Below, one piece after another: positions 56,086 to 64,000 of a stretch of 64,000 nt of DNA. The stretch is from positions 62,001 to 126,000 of the forward strand of contig NZ_FOQM01000016.1 in the NCBI RefSeq assembly GCF_900113735.1, given 5' to 3'. The DNA is from Bradyrhizobium sp. Gha (GTDB lineage Bacteria; Pseudomonadota; Alphaproteobacteria; Rhizobiales; Xanthobacteraceae). Within the stretch, counting starts at the first letter, position 1; every line of letters starts with the position of its first letter. The notes beneath the pieces were generated by a model. The model was not told where the DNA came from. It was given only the letters and a program-made list of their open reading frames with translations, and ran no database searches. A program made the translations under genes and the position numbers.

Positions 56086-57504
56086 ATGGACAATCGCAGC
56101 GACATCTGGCGTGGCATCGACACCATCAAGGGACGTTTCATCGACCTGAGCGACAAGGTCTGGGGCATGCCCGAAGTCTGCTACACCGAGGCGCGTTCCG
56201 CGGCCGAGCATCTCGCCGAGCTGCGCCACCAGGGTTTCCGCATCACCGAGAAGGTGGCAGGCATTCCGACCGCGCTCATGGGCGAATGGGGCGAAGGAGG
56301 TCCGGTCATCGCCTTCATGGGTGAGTATGACGCGCTGCCGGGACTGAGCCAGGAGGCGGGCGTTGCCGAGCACCGTCCGGTCGAGACCGGCGGGCATGGC
56401 CATGGCTGCGGTCACAATCTGCTCGGCTCTGCGGCGCTGCTGGCTGCGACCGCGGTCAAGGACTGGCTCGCCGAGAACAAGGTGCCCGGCCGGGTGCGCT
56501 ATTACGGCTGCCCGGCGGAAGAAGGCGGTGCGGCCAAGGCCTTCATGGTGCGCTCCGGCGCGTTCGAGGACGCCGATATCGCCATCACCTGGCATCCGCA
56601 CAGCTTTTGGGAAGTCGCGGTCACCCCGTCGCTCGCCAATACGCGCGCCGACTTCATCTTCACCGGCCGCACCTCGCATGCGGCGGCTTCGCCCCATCTC
56701 GGCCGCTCCGCGCTCGATGCGGTCGAGCTGATGAACGTCGGTGTGAACTACATGCGCGAGCACATGCCGAGCGACGCACGCGTTCACTACGCGCTGCTCG
56801 ATACCGGCGGCATCGCCCCCAACGTGGTGCAGGCCCATGCCCGCGTGCGTTATTCCATTCGTGCCCGCGACCTTCCCGGCATGAACGAACTGGTCGGGCG
56901 TGTCAGCAAGATCGCTGAGGGCGCTGCCCTGATGACCGAGACCAAGGTCGAGATGAAGATCATCTCCGCGGTCTCCAATATCCTGCCGAACACACCGCTG
57001 GAGCAGGCGCTGCATCGGGTCATGGAAGAGCTCGGACCGCCGCATTTCGACGATACGGACAAGGGCTTTGCCAGCCAGATACGCGCGACGCTGACCGAGA
57101 AGGACATCGCGTCGGTCTATTACGCGATCGGCATGGAGCCGACCGATCGGCCGCTCGCCGACTTCCTGGTGCCGCTCGATGCCAAGCGCAACCCGCTGGT
57201 CGGCTCGACCGACGTGGGCGATGTGAGCTGGGTTGTGCCGACCGTGCAGGTTCACGCACCAACGGTTGCAATCGGCACGCCTTTCCACACCTGGCAGGTG
57301 GTGGCACAGGGCAAGAGCCCGCATGCCCACAAGGCCATGGTGCAGGCGGCCAAGGCCATGGCCGGCCTCGGAATCAAGGCGTTGACCGAGCCGGAACTGA
57401 TCAAGGCTGCGAAGGCCGATCTGACGAAACGGACCGCCAAGACGCCTTATGTCTGCCCGCTGCCGGACCATGTCGCGCCGCCGCTCACGATGTCCGTGGC
57501 GTAG
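56086..57504 (+). CDS. M20-family amidohydrolase (AbgB-like)
   Basis: 472 residues from ATG 56086. Metal-binding features of M20 peptidases: MGEYDALPG, TGGHGHGCGHN (about residues 102-111), and YYGCPAEEGGAAKAFMV with the catalytic Glu pair; FTGRTSHAAASPHLGRSA begins the dimerisation domain. The length and AEEGG match the AbgB/aminobenzoyl-glutamate hydrolase group. It precedes a complete peptide-type ABC importer on the same strand, so it probably cleaves an imported N-acyl or amide compound. Confidence 0.9.
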   Translation: MDNRSDIWRGIDTIKGRFIDLSDKVWGMPEVCYTEARSAAEHLAELRHQGFRITEKVAGIPTALMGEWGEGGPVIAFMGEYDALPGLSQEAGVAEHRPVETGGHGHGCGHNLLGSAALLAATAVKDWLAENKVPGRVRYYGCPAEEGGAAKAFMVRSGAFEDADIAITWHPHSFWEVAVTPSLANTRADFIFTGRTSHAAASPHLGRSALDAVELMNVGVNYMREHMPSDARVHYALLDTGGIAPNVVQAHARVRYSIRARDLPGMNELVGRVSKIAEGAALMTETKVEMKIISAVSNILPNTPLEQALHRVMEELGPPHFDDTDKGFASQIRATLTEKDIASVYYAIGMEPTDRPLADFLVPLDAKRNPLVGSTDVGDVSWVVPTVQVHAPTVAIGTPFHTWQVVAQGKSPHAHKAMVQAAKAMAGLGIKALTEPELIKAAKADLTKRTAKTPYVCPLPDHVAPPLTMSVA

Positions 57505-57765
57505 AATTCCATCTCGATACTTCGTCTGATCTCGCGAACAAATTTGTCGCAGTGCAACTTGGTTTCCGGCGGATTTTGACGCCGGAATGCCGAACCGTTG
57601 GGCTTGGAAGCGAAGTTTTGCTCAACGGACAGCCAGAACACCGTTTGCATACACACGGTCGCAGTTGACGTGCGCCCTATTCAGTGTGCCATCTACCGCC
57701 AGCGAAAATCAGGCGGCCTTCCCGCGGTCGCCTGCAATCCATCCGGGACCAGACGGGGGACAACC

Positions 57766-59556
57766 ATGCTGGACAAAGAACTGCGTTCGATGATCGGTGA
57801 CGTGAAGGACGGGCGGATGGATCGCCGAGCCTTCATCAAACGTTTGGCCGCGGTCGGCCTCACCGCGCCCCTCGCCAACCAGATACTTGCGCTCGGCGGC
57901 GTAGCCATGGCCCAGAGCCCGTCTCCGTATGCTCCGACCAAGCGCGGTGGTGGCGGCCCGCTCAAGCTGTTGTGGTGGCAGGGCCCGACCTTGCTCAATC
58001 CGCATTTTGCCACCGGCACCAAGGATCAGGACGGCTCGCGCCTGTTCTACGAGCCGCTCGCAAGCTGGGACATCGACGGTCACCTCAATCCGATCCTTGC
58101 CGCCGAAATCCCCTCGGTCGCGAATGGCGGCCTCGCAGCCGACGGCAAGTCGGTGACCTGGAAGATCAAGCCTGGCGTCAAATGGCATGACGGCAAGCCC
58201 CTGACGGCCGATGATTTCGTATTTACCTGGGCCTATGCCAGCGACCCCGCGACCGCGGCGGTCTCCATCACGGCCTACAGTGACTTGACCGTCGAAAAGG
58301 TGGATGACCTGACCATCCGCCTTCTGTTCAACAAGCCTACGCCGTTCTGGGCCAATGCGTTCGTCGGCGCTTACGGCTGCGTCATTCCGAAACATCTGTT
58401 TGCGGACTACAAGGGATCGAAATCCCGCGAGGCGCCGACCAACCTGGCTCCTGTCGGGACAGGCCCCTACAAATTCGTCGAGTTCAAGCCGGGCGATCTG
58501 GTCCGCGGCCAGCTCAATCCGGACTATCACATGCCCAACAGACCGTATTTCGACACGATCGACATGAAGGGCGGCGGCGATGCCGTCTCCGCAGCCCGGG
58601 CCGTGATCCAGACCGGAGAATTCGATTTCGCCTGGAACATGCAGGTCGAGGACGAGGTGCTGCTGCGTCTCGAGAAGGGCGGTAAGGGCAAGACCACCTA
58701 TGCCGTGGGCGGCGACATCGAGTTCATCGCCATCAACTTCACCGATCCCAATACCGAGGTCGACGGCGAGCGGTCGTCGATGAAGACCAAGCACCCGACC
58801 CTGTCGGATCCCGCGGTGCGCCAGGCGCTCGCGCTACTGGTCGATCGCGCCTCCGTGAAGAAGGCCATCTACGGCCGGGCCGGACGCACCACCTCGAATT
58901 ACCTCAATGGCCCCGACGACTTCGTGTCGAAGAACACGAAATGGGAGTTCAACGTCGACAAGGCGATCGCGTTGCTGGAGCAGGCCGGCTGGAAGGCCGG
59001 CGCGGACGGCATCCGCGAGAAGGACGGAAAGAAGCTGAAGCTTCTCTACCAGACCTCGACCAACGGTCCACGGCAGAAGACCCAGGCCATCGTCAAGCAG
59101 GCCTGTCAGAAAGCCGGAATCGACGTCGAACTAAAATCCGTCGTCGCCTCGGTGTTCTTCTCTTCCGACGTAGCCAATCCCGACACCTACTCGAAGTTTT
59201 ACGCCGACATCGAGGAATTCCAGATCCCGATGACGCAGCCGGATCCGGCGCTGCACATGAAGCGCTACATCTCGAGCCAGGTGGCCAGCAAAGACAACAA
59301 ATGGCAGGGGCAGAACTTCCCGCGCTGGGTCAACAAGGACTACGATGCCGCCATCGATGCGGCCGAGACCGAGATCGACCCGGTCAAGCGCGCCGCGCTC
59401 TACATCAAGTGCAACGACATGTTGTGGCAGGACACCGTGTTCATCCCGGTGATGCATCGTCTTACGGTTGATGCCTGCGCCAATACGCTGCGACCGGTCA
59501 TCTCGGGCTGGGCCAACCGGACTGACAACATCCAGGACTGGTATCGCGAGGGCTGA
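57766..59556 (+). CDS. Peptide-type (SBP_bac_5) ABC transporter substrate-binding protein, Tat signal
   Basis: 596 residues from ATG 57766. N terminus with MDRRAFIKRLAAVGLTAPLA, a twin-arginine signal that starts some 18 residues in. The mature protein is a cluster C binding fold: LTADDFVFTWAYASDP, NLAPVGTGPYKFVEFKPGD, PAVRQALALLVDRASVKKAIYG and a C-terminal MHRLTVDACANTLRPVISGW. It is first of a five-gene importer operon, 261 bp after the amidohydrolase. Confidence 0.92.
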   Translation: MLDKELRSMIGDVKDGRMDRRAFIKRLAAVGLTAPLANQILALGGVAMAQSPSPYAPTKRGGGGPLKLLWWQGPTLLNPHFATGTKDQDGSRLFYEPLASWDIDGHLNPILAAEIPSVANGGLAADGKSVTWKIKPGVKWHDGKPLTADDFVFTWAYASDPATAAVSITAYSDLTVEKVDDLTIRLLFNKPTPFWANAFVGAYGCVIPKHLFADYKGSKSREAPTNLAPVGTGPYKFVEFKPGDLVRGQLNPDYHMPNRPYFDTIDMKGGGDAVSAARAVIQTGEFDFAWNMQVEDEVLLRLEKGGKGKTTYAVGGDIEFIAINFTDPNTEVDGERSSMKTKHPTLSDPAVRQALALLVDRASVKKAIYGRAGRTTSNYLNGPDDFVSKNTKWEFNVDKAIALLEQAGWKAGADGIREKDGKKLKLLYQTSTNGPRQKTQAIVKQACQKAGIDVELKSVVASVFFSSDVANPDTYSKFYADIEEFQIPMTQPDPALHMKRYISSQVASKDNKWQGQNFPRWVNKDYDAAIDAAETEIDPVKRAALYIKCNDMLWQDTVFIPVMHRLTVDACANTLRPVISGWANRTDNIQDWYREG

Positions 59557-59585
59557 GCACGGGCGTCTAAGCGGATTATTCGCTC

Positions 59586-60545
59586 ATGAGTCAGTACGTC
59601 CTGCGTCGTCTGATGATCGCGATTCCGAGCCTGCTCGGAATCTCGCTGGTCCTGTTCGTCGTCCTGGCGCTTGCGCCAGGCGATCCCTTCAGCGAGCTCG
59701 CGACCAATCCGAACGTGCCGCCCGAGGTGCAAGCCGCGCTTCGGGCGAGGTTCGGCCTCGACGATCCGATCTACCTTCGCTATTTGCACTGGCTCAACGC
59801 CATGCTGCACGGCGACTGGGGCTTCTCCTTCGTCAGCCGGATGAATGTGGACACGCTCATCCTGCAGCGCCTGCCGGCCACGCTTTACGTGATCGGCTCG
59901 GCGCAGATCCTGGCGCTGCTGATCGCGATTCCCGTCGGCGTCTATGCCGCCACAAAACCCTATTCGCTGTTCGACCAGGTCGCGAACACGCTCGCCTTCG
60001 TCGGCTTCTCGCTGCCGACCTTCTTCACCGGCATCCTGTTCATCCTGATCTTCTCGGTGACGCTGGACTGGCTGCCGTTCGTCTACTCCACCGACATCAA
60101 GGCCACCGGTATCAACTATGTGCTGGAGATGATCCGGCAGGCGATCATGCCGGTGGCCGTGCTCGGCCTGTTCCAGGCGGCCTCGATGACGCGTTTCGTA
60201 CGCTCGGCGATGCTCGACGTCATCAGGCTCGACTATGTCACGACCGCGCGAGCCAAGGGCCTCGGCCAGACCAAGGTCATCGTCAAGCACGTGATGCGCA
60301 ACGCCATGATCCCGGTCGTGACGCTGATCGCGCTGCAGATGCCGGCGGTGTTCGGCGGCGCCATCGTCACCGAGCAGATCTTCCGCATTCCCGGCATCGG
60401 CTCGCTCCTGATCTCCTCCATCCTTTCCAACGACACGCCGGTGGTGATGGCCGTCACTTTCGTCTTCGCGTGCCTCGTGGTGCTGTTCAATCTCATCGCG
60501 GACGTCCTTTATGGCTGGCTTGACCCTCGCATCTCCTTCCGCTGA
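59586..60545 (+). CDS. Peptide-type ABC transporter permease (OppB/DppB type)
   Basis: 319 residues with six membrane segments. N-terminal YVLRRLMIAIPSLLGISLVLFVVLALAPGDP is the typical start of DppB-like permeases; the EAA loop is TTARAKGLGQTKVIVKHVMRNAMIPVV. It lies 29 bp after the binding-protein gene and overlaps the next permease gene by 35 bp. Confidence 0.93.
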   Translation: MSQYVLRRLMIAIPSLLGISLVLFVVLALAPGDPFSELATNPNVPPEVQAALRARFGLDDPIYLRYLHWLNAMLHGDWGFSFVSRMNVDTLILQRLPATLYVIGSAQILALLIAIPVGVYAATKPYSLFDQVANTLAFVGFSLPTFFTGILFILIFSVTLDWLPFVYSTDIKATGINYVLEMIRQAIMPVAVLGLFQAASMTRFVRSAMLDVIRLDYVTTARAKGLGQTKVIVKHVMRNAMIPVVTLIALQMPAVFGGAIVTEQIFRIPGIGSLLISSILSNDTPVVMAVTFVFACLVVLFNLIADVLYGWLDPRISFR

Positions 60546-61428
60546 GCGGCGCGTTTACTCGCCCTGGCGCGAAACGTGGCGGCGCTTCAGCCGGCACAGG
60601 CTTGCCGTGGTCAGCGCGTTTCTGCTCCTCATCCTGATTCTGGCGGTGGTGGCCGGCCCCTTCGTCTGGCGCGTCAAGATCGACGACATCGATATCGTGG
60701 CGGGCCTGCAGGGGCCGTCGTTCGCCCACCCCTTCGGCACCGACGATCTCGGTCAGGACATCCTCGCCCGCATGATCTATGGCGGCCGTATCTCGCTCGC
60801 CGTCGGGCTCGCCGCGATGCTGGTGTCGGTGTTCATCGGCACGCTGATTGGTTCGCTCGCCGGCATGTCCCGCGGCGCGCTCGGGTACGGATTGATGTGG
60901 CTGACCGACCTGTTTCTGTCGCTGCCGCAACTGCCGCTGCTGCTGTTGTTGATCTATCTGTTCCGCGACGGGCTGAAGCAGGTGTTCGGCCCCGAGGGCG
61001 GCATCTTCATCCTGATCGTGCTCGTGATCGGCGGCCTGCGCTGGATGCCGGTGGCGCGTCTCGTCCGCGCTCAGTTCCTGTCGATCCGCGAGAAGGAGTT
61101 CGTCGAGGCCGCGCGCGCGCTCGGTGCGAGCCCGGTGCGTCAGGTGGTGAAGCACATCCTTCCCAATGCGCTCGGTCCGGTGATCATCGCCGGCACCATC
61201 GACGTGGCCGCCGCGATCATCGCGGAATCGACGCTGTCCTTCCTCGGCCTCGGCTTCCCGCCTGACACCCCGACCTGGGGCCGGCTGCTGTACGACGCCA
61301 AGGACTTTCTCGACATCGGCCCGCACTGGGCCCTGTTTCCCGGCGGCGCGATCTTCATCGCGGTCGTCGCCATCAACTTCATCGGCGACGGTCTGCGTGA
61401 CGCGCTGGATGCGCGACGGGTGATCTGA
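60511..61428 (+). CDS. Peptide-type ABC transporter permease (OppC/DppC type)
   Basis: 305 residues. WRRFSRHRLAVVSAFLLLILILAVVAGPFVW at the N terminus, HPFGTDDLGQDILARMIYGGRISLAVGL and the EAA loop EFVEAARALGASPVRQVVKHILPNALGPV are typical of OppC. The start at 60511 overlaps the previous gene by 35 bp, and its stop overlaps the next ATG by one base. It forms the membrane channel with the OppB-type partner. Confidence 0.93.
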   Translation: MAGLTLASPSAERRVYSPWRETWRRFSRHRLAVVSAFLLLILILAVVAGPFVWRVKIDDIDIVAGLQGPSFAHPFGTDDLGQDILARMIYGGRISLAVGLAAMLVSVFIGTLIGSLAGMSRGALGYGLMWLTDLFLSLPQLPLLLLLIYLFRDGLKQVFGPEGGIFILIVLVIGGLRWMPVARLVRAQFLSIREKEFVEAARALGASPVRQVVKHILPNALGPVIIAGTIDVAAAIIAESTLSFLGLGFPPDTPTWGRLLYDAKDFLDIGPHWALFPGGAIFIAVVAINFIGDGLRDALDARRVI

Positions 61429-62423
61429 TGGCGGCGCTGCTCGAGATCAAAGGTCTCAAGACCCACTTCTCCACCGATGACGGCATCCTCCAGGCTGTCG
61501 ACGGCGTCGACATCACCATCAACAAGGGCGAGACGCTCTGCGTCGTCGGCGAATCCGGCTGCGGCAAGACCGTCACTGCGATGTCGATCCTGAAGCTGAT
61601 CGCGATGCCACCGGGCCGCATCGCGGCCGGCGAGATCATCTTCGAGGGGCGCGACCTGGTGCCGCTGACGAGCAACCAGCTCGACGACATCAGGGCCAAG
61701 GAGATCGGCTTCATCTTCCAGGAGCCGATGACCTCGCTCAATCCGGTGCTGACGGTCGGCGAGCAGATCGCCGAGAGCCTGCGCCGGCACGAGGCCGTGA
61801 CCAAGAAGCAGGCGCTCGAGCGTACCATCGAGATGCTGAGGCTGGTGCAGATCCCGAACGCCGAGGGCCGCGTGCACAATTATCCGCATCAGTTTTCCGG
61901 TGGCATGCGCCAGCGCGTGATGATCGCGATGGCGCTCGCCTGCAAGCCCAAGCTGATCATCGCCGACGAGCCGACCACCGCGCTCGACGTCACCATCCAG
62001 GCTCAGATCCTCGATTTGCTGCAGGACATGAAGGAGCGCTTCGGCATGGCGGTGATGCTGATCACCCATGCCATGGGTGTCGTCGCCGAAACGGCACAAC
62101 GTGTCGTCGTGATGTATGCCGGCAAGGTGGTGGAAGAAGCTGGTGTCGACGCGCTCTTCGCCGATCCGGGCCATCCCTATACGCAGGGGCTGATCCGCTC
62201 GATCCCGCGCATCGATCTCGACAGCGCGCACAAGACGCGGCTCGAGGCGATCGGCGGCTCGGTGCCGATCCTGATCAATCCGCCGGTCGGCTGCCGCTTT
62301 GCGCCGCGCTGCAAGTTCGCCATGAACGTCTGCACAGCGAAGGAGCCGCTGCTGCGCGAGATCGCGCCCGGCCATCGCATGGCATGCCACCTCGGCGATC
62401 CGCAGTTGGGAGGCGCGGCATGA
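61428..62423 (+). CDS. Peptide-type ABC transporter ATP-binding protein (OppD/DppD type)
   Basis: 331 residues. Walker A GESGCGKT near residue 43, Q-loop QEPMTSLNPV, signature FSGGMRQRVMIAMAL, Walker B LIIADEPTTALD, and H-loop ITHAMGVVAE. The C-terminal region has the OppD-type cysteine cluster CRFAPRCKFAMNVC and HRMAC near the end, which in relatives binds an iron-sulfur cluster. It overlaps the partner ATPase gene by four bases (ATGA). Confidence 0.93.
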   Translation: MAALLEIKGLKTHFSTDDGILQAVDGVDITINKGETLCVVGESGCGKTVTAMSILKLIAMPPGRIAAGEIIFEGRDLVPLTSNQLDDIRAKEIGFIFQEPMTSLNPVLTVGEQIAESLRRHEAVTKKQALERTIEMLRLVQIPNAEGRVHNYPHQFSGGMRQRVMIAMALACKPKLIIADEPTTALDVTIQAQILDLLQDMKERFGMAVMLITHAMGVVAETAQRVVVMYAGKVVEEAGVDALFADPGHPYTQGLIRSIPRIDLDSAHKTRLEAIGGSVPILINPPVGCRFAPRCKFAMNVCTAKEPLLREIAPGHRMACHLGDPQLGGAA

Positions 62424-63388
62424 GCGAGCCCTTGCTGCGCGTCAGCGGCCTGAAGAAACATTTCCCGGTGCTCGGCGGCCTGATGTCGCGCCAGGTTGCT
62501 ACCGTCTACGCCGTCGACGGCGTGTCGTTCTCGGTCAATCGCGGCGAGACGCTCGGTCTCGTCGGCGAGTCCGGCTGCGGCAAGTCGACGACGGGGCGCT
62601 GTGTGCTGCGCCTGATCGAGCCGACCGAGGGCGAGGTCGTGTTCGACGGCCAGGACGTCGGCAAGCTCGACGGCAACGACCTGCGCGCGATGCGGCGGAA
62701 CATGCAGTTGGTGTTCCAGGATCCGTTCGCCTCGCTCAATCCGCGCATGACGGTCGGCTCCATTCTCGGCGAAGCCTTTACCATCCACAAGCTCGCGGCC
62801 AACGCCAAAGAGCGCGAGGAGCGCGTGGCTGGCCTGCTGGTCAAGGTCGGCCTCAAGGCCGAGCACATGCGCCGCTATCCGCATGAATTCTCCGGCGGCC
62901 AGCGCCAGCGCATCGTGATCGCGCGTGCGCTCGCGGTCGAGCCGAAGCTGATCGTCTGCGACGAGCCGGTCTCCGCGCTCGACGTTTCGATCCAGGCGCA
63001 GGTCATCAACCTGCTGGAAGATCTGCAGGCCGAGCTCAACCTCACCTATCTGTTCGTGGCACACGACCTGTCGGTGGTCGAGCACATCTCCGACCGTGTC
63101 GCGGTGATGTATCTCGGCCGTATCGTCGAACTGGCCAAGGCGAGCGATCTCTATCGCAATCCGCAGCATCCCTACACCAAGGCGCTGCTCTCCGCGGTGC
63201 CGGTGCCCGATCCCAAGCTCAAGCGCAACCGCATCCGCCTCAAGGGTGACGTGCCGAGCCCGATGAAGCCGCCGCAGGGTTGTCACTTCCACACCCGTTG
63301 TCCGATTGCCCAGCCGCGCTGCGCCGAATCCGCCCCGGAGCTGAAGGAAGGCGCGGGCGGGCATTTCGTGGCGTGTCACCTCGTCTAA
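62420..63388 (+). CDS. Peptide-type ABC transporter ATP-binding protein (OppF/DppF type)
   Basis: 322 residues from ATG 62420. Walker A GESGCGKST, Q-loop QDPFASLNPRMTVGSIL, signature FSGGQRQRIVIARALA, Walker B LIVCDEPVSALD, H-loop VAHDLSVVEHI; the C terminus carries a C-x-FHTRCP..QPRC...C cluster. It completes the importer (binding protein, two permeases, two ATPases). The start is chosen by ATGA overlap; a frame upstream lacks domain content. Confidence 0.93.
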   Translation: MSEPLLRVSGLKKHFPVLGGLMSRQVATVYAVDGVSFSVNRGETLGLVGESGCGKSTTGRCVLRLIEPTEGEVVFDGQDVGKLDGNDLRAMRRNMQLVFQDPFASLNPRMTVGSILGEAFTIHKLAANAKEREERVAGLLVKVGLKAEHMRRYPHEFSGGQRQRIVIARALAVEPKLIVCDEPVSALDVSIQAQVINLLEDLQAELNLTYLFVAHDLSVVEHISDRVAVMYLGRIVELAKASDLYRNPQHPYTKALLSAVPVPDPKLKRNRIRLKGDVPSPMKPPQGCHFHTRCPIAQPRCAESAPELKEGAGGHFVACHLV

Positions 63389-63451
63389 GTTGCGCGGTGC
63401 ATAGATCTTCGGGGTCTTGATCGCAAGGGATCGGCTGGCGTAGGGGGATGC

Positions 63452-64000
63452 ATGAGCCAGGTACAGGATGCGACTCTCGGCGCGGTGGAGATGGCGCGTG
63501 CGAGCGATCAGGACGTGGAAGCACGTCGGGCGCTGTGGGGATCGGCGCTCGGATACGCCATGGATGGGTTCGACCTGCTCATCCTCGGCTTCATGCTGAC
63601 GGCGATTTCGAAAGACCTTCACCTCACGCAGCCGCAGGCGGCCTCGCTGGTGACCGGCACTCTGGTCGGCGCGGTCGTCGGCGGTCTCATCTTCGGTGTG
63701 CTGTCGGACCGGCTTGGCCGCGTGCGGGTTCTGACCTGGAGCATCGTGCTGTTCGCGGTCTTCACCGGCCTGTGCGCGCTGGCGCAGGGCTATTGGGACC
63801 TGCTGGCCTATCGGGCCATCGCCGGTATTGGTCTCGGCGGCGAATTCGGCATCGGCATGGCGCTGGTGGCCGAGGTCTGGCCGGCGAGCAAACGCGCGCG
63901 GGCCACGTCCTATGTCGGGCTGGGCTGGCAGTTCGGCGTGCTCACGGCGGCGCTGGTGACACCGGTGCTGTTGCCGATCATCGGCTGGCGCGGGATGTTT
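63452..64000 (+). CDS. MFS transporter, aromatic acid:H+ symporter type (truncated by window end)
   Basis: The first 183 codons are visible. ATG 63452 is followed by a soluble N terminus, then GYAMDGFDLLILGFMLTAI with the DGFD motif of the aromatic acid/sialate MFS subfamily, the loop signature GVLSDRLGRVRVL, and AIAGIGLGGEFGIGMALVAEVWP. Four to five membrane segments are present before the window ends. It is likely a proton-coupled importer of an aromatic or organic acid. GGGGG precedes the ATG. It may be independent of the ABC operon, 63 bp upstream. Confidence 0.88.
   Translation, partial: MSQVQDATLGAVEMARASDQDVEARRALWGSALGYAMDGFDLLILGFMLTAISKDLHLTQPQAASLVTGTLVGAVVGGLIFGVLSDRLGRVRVLTWSIVLFAVFTGLCALAQGYWDLLAYRAIAGIGLGGEFGIGMALVAEVWPASKRARATSYVGLGWQFGVLTAALVTPVLLPIIGWRGMF

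Noticed and set aside
62177..63622. 481-codon open frame on the minus strand, and similar long frames at 56041-57471, 43651-44859 and 20768-21997
   Set aside because: Each lies opposite a well-supported gene, shows no domain motifs and lacks a ribosome site.

Overview
The window looks like a chromosomal segment of a Bradyrhizobium-type alphaproteobacterium. The signs are high GC with alphaproteobacterial gene style, many ABC and TRAP solute-binding proteins, a close relative of the Mesorhizobium MloK1 potassium channel, a SigF/NrsF-type operon, two good matches to the EcfG general-stress promoter (GGAAC-N16/17-CGTT), and two copies of a dispersed palindromic repeat of a kind common in these genomes. 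No rRNA, complete tRNA or CRISPR array was seen.

Region 1 (1 to about 14.5 kb) reads as an accessory island with visibly lower GC. It carries a catabolic gene set: a tandem NIPSNAP protein, two VOC (glyoxalase/extradiol-fold) proteins, a flavoprotein dehydrogenase, several short-chain dehydrogenases (SDRs) and an EthD-domain protein. Two very similar orphan branched-chain-amino-acid-type binding proteins stand in opposite orientation at 2.6 and 10.6 kb. A LysR/SDR/SnoaL cassette (4.3-6.6 kb) lies between two direct copies of an about 145-bp IS-end-like repeat. At the right end are a phage/plasmid-type primase-helicase, a small gene, and a dense array of TCTAGG/CCTAGA motifs that looks like a replication origin. 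A tRNA-3'-end-like sequence plus terminator at 14.50-14.55 kb probably marks the right attachment site. The integrase and the intact tRNA would lie left of the window.

Region 2 (14.6-30 kb): a redox ECF-sigma operon (thioredoxin-fold protein, CcdA-like protein, ECF sigma, NrsF-type anti-sigma) preceded by a matching ECF promoter; a ribose-type ABC importer divergent from a GntR regulator and a cyclase/formamidase-family enzyme; an MFS transporter; a zinc-ribbon metallo-beta-lactamase-fold protein; a MetX-like hydrolase; a fatty-acid desaturase; and a WYL regulator divergent from a glutathione S-transferase (GST).

Region 3 (30-38 kb): a frameshifted enoyl-CoA hydratase, the MloK1-like channel, an EcfG-promoter small membrane protein, a membrane-anchored TAXI-domain protein with no TRAP permease, DUF3307 and other small proteins, a second WYL regulator with a YkgJ-like cysteine-cluster protein, and a metaxin-like GST.

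Region 4 (37.7-48.4 kb): a hydroxycinnamate/aromatic acid block. A Liv-type binding protein, 4-hydroxybenzoyl-CoA-type thioesterase, 3-hydroxyacyl-CoA-type SDR, feruloyl-CoA synthase and crotonase stand beside a TRAP transporter, DUF3237 and pobA. The enzymes suggest a route from hydroxycinnamates through CoA intermediates to 4-hydroxybenzoate and protocatechuate. A shared GTTAT-N5-ATAAY motif lies upstream of both arms.

Region 5 (48.5-64 kb): a LysR/PNPOx-fold pair, an AbrB-family membrane protein, small secreted proteins, a Tat-exported DsbA-like protein, an esterase next to a DegP-like protein that has lost all three catalytic residues, an M20 amidohydrolase followed by a complete peptide-type ABC importer, and the start of an MFS transporter that runs off the end.
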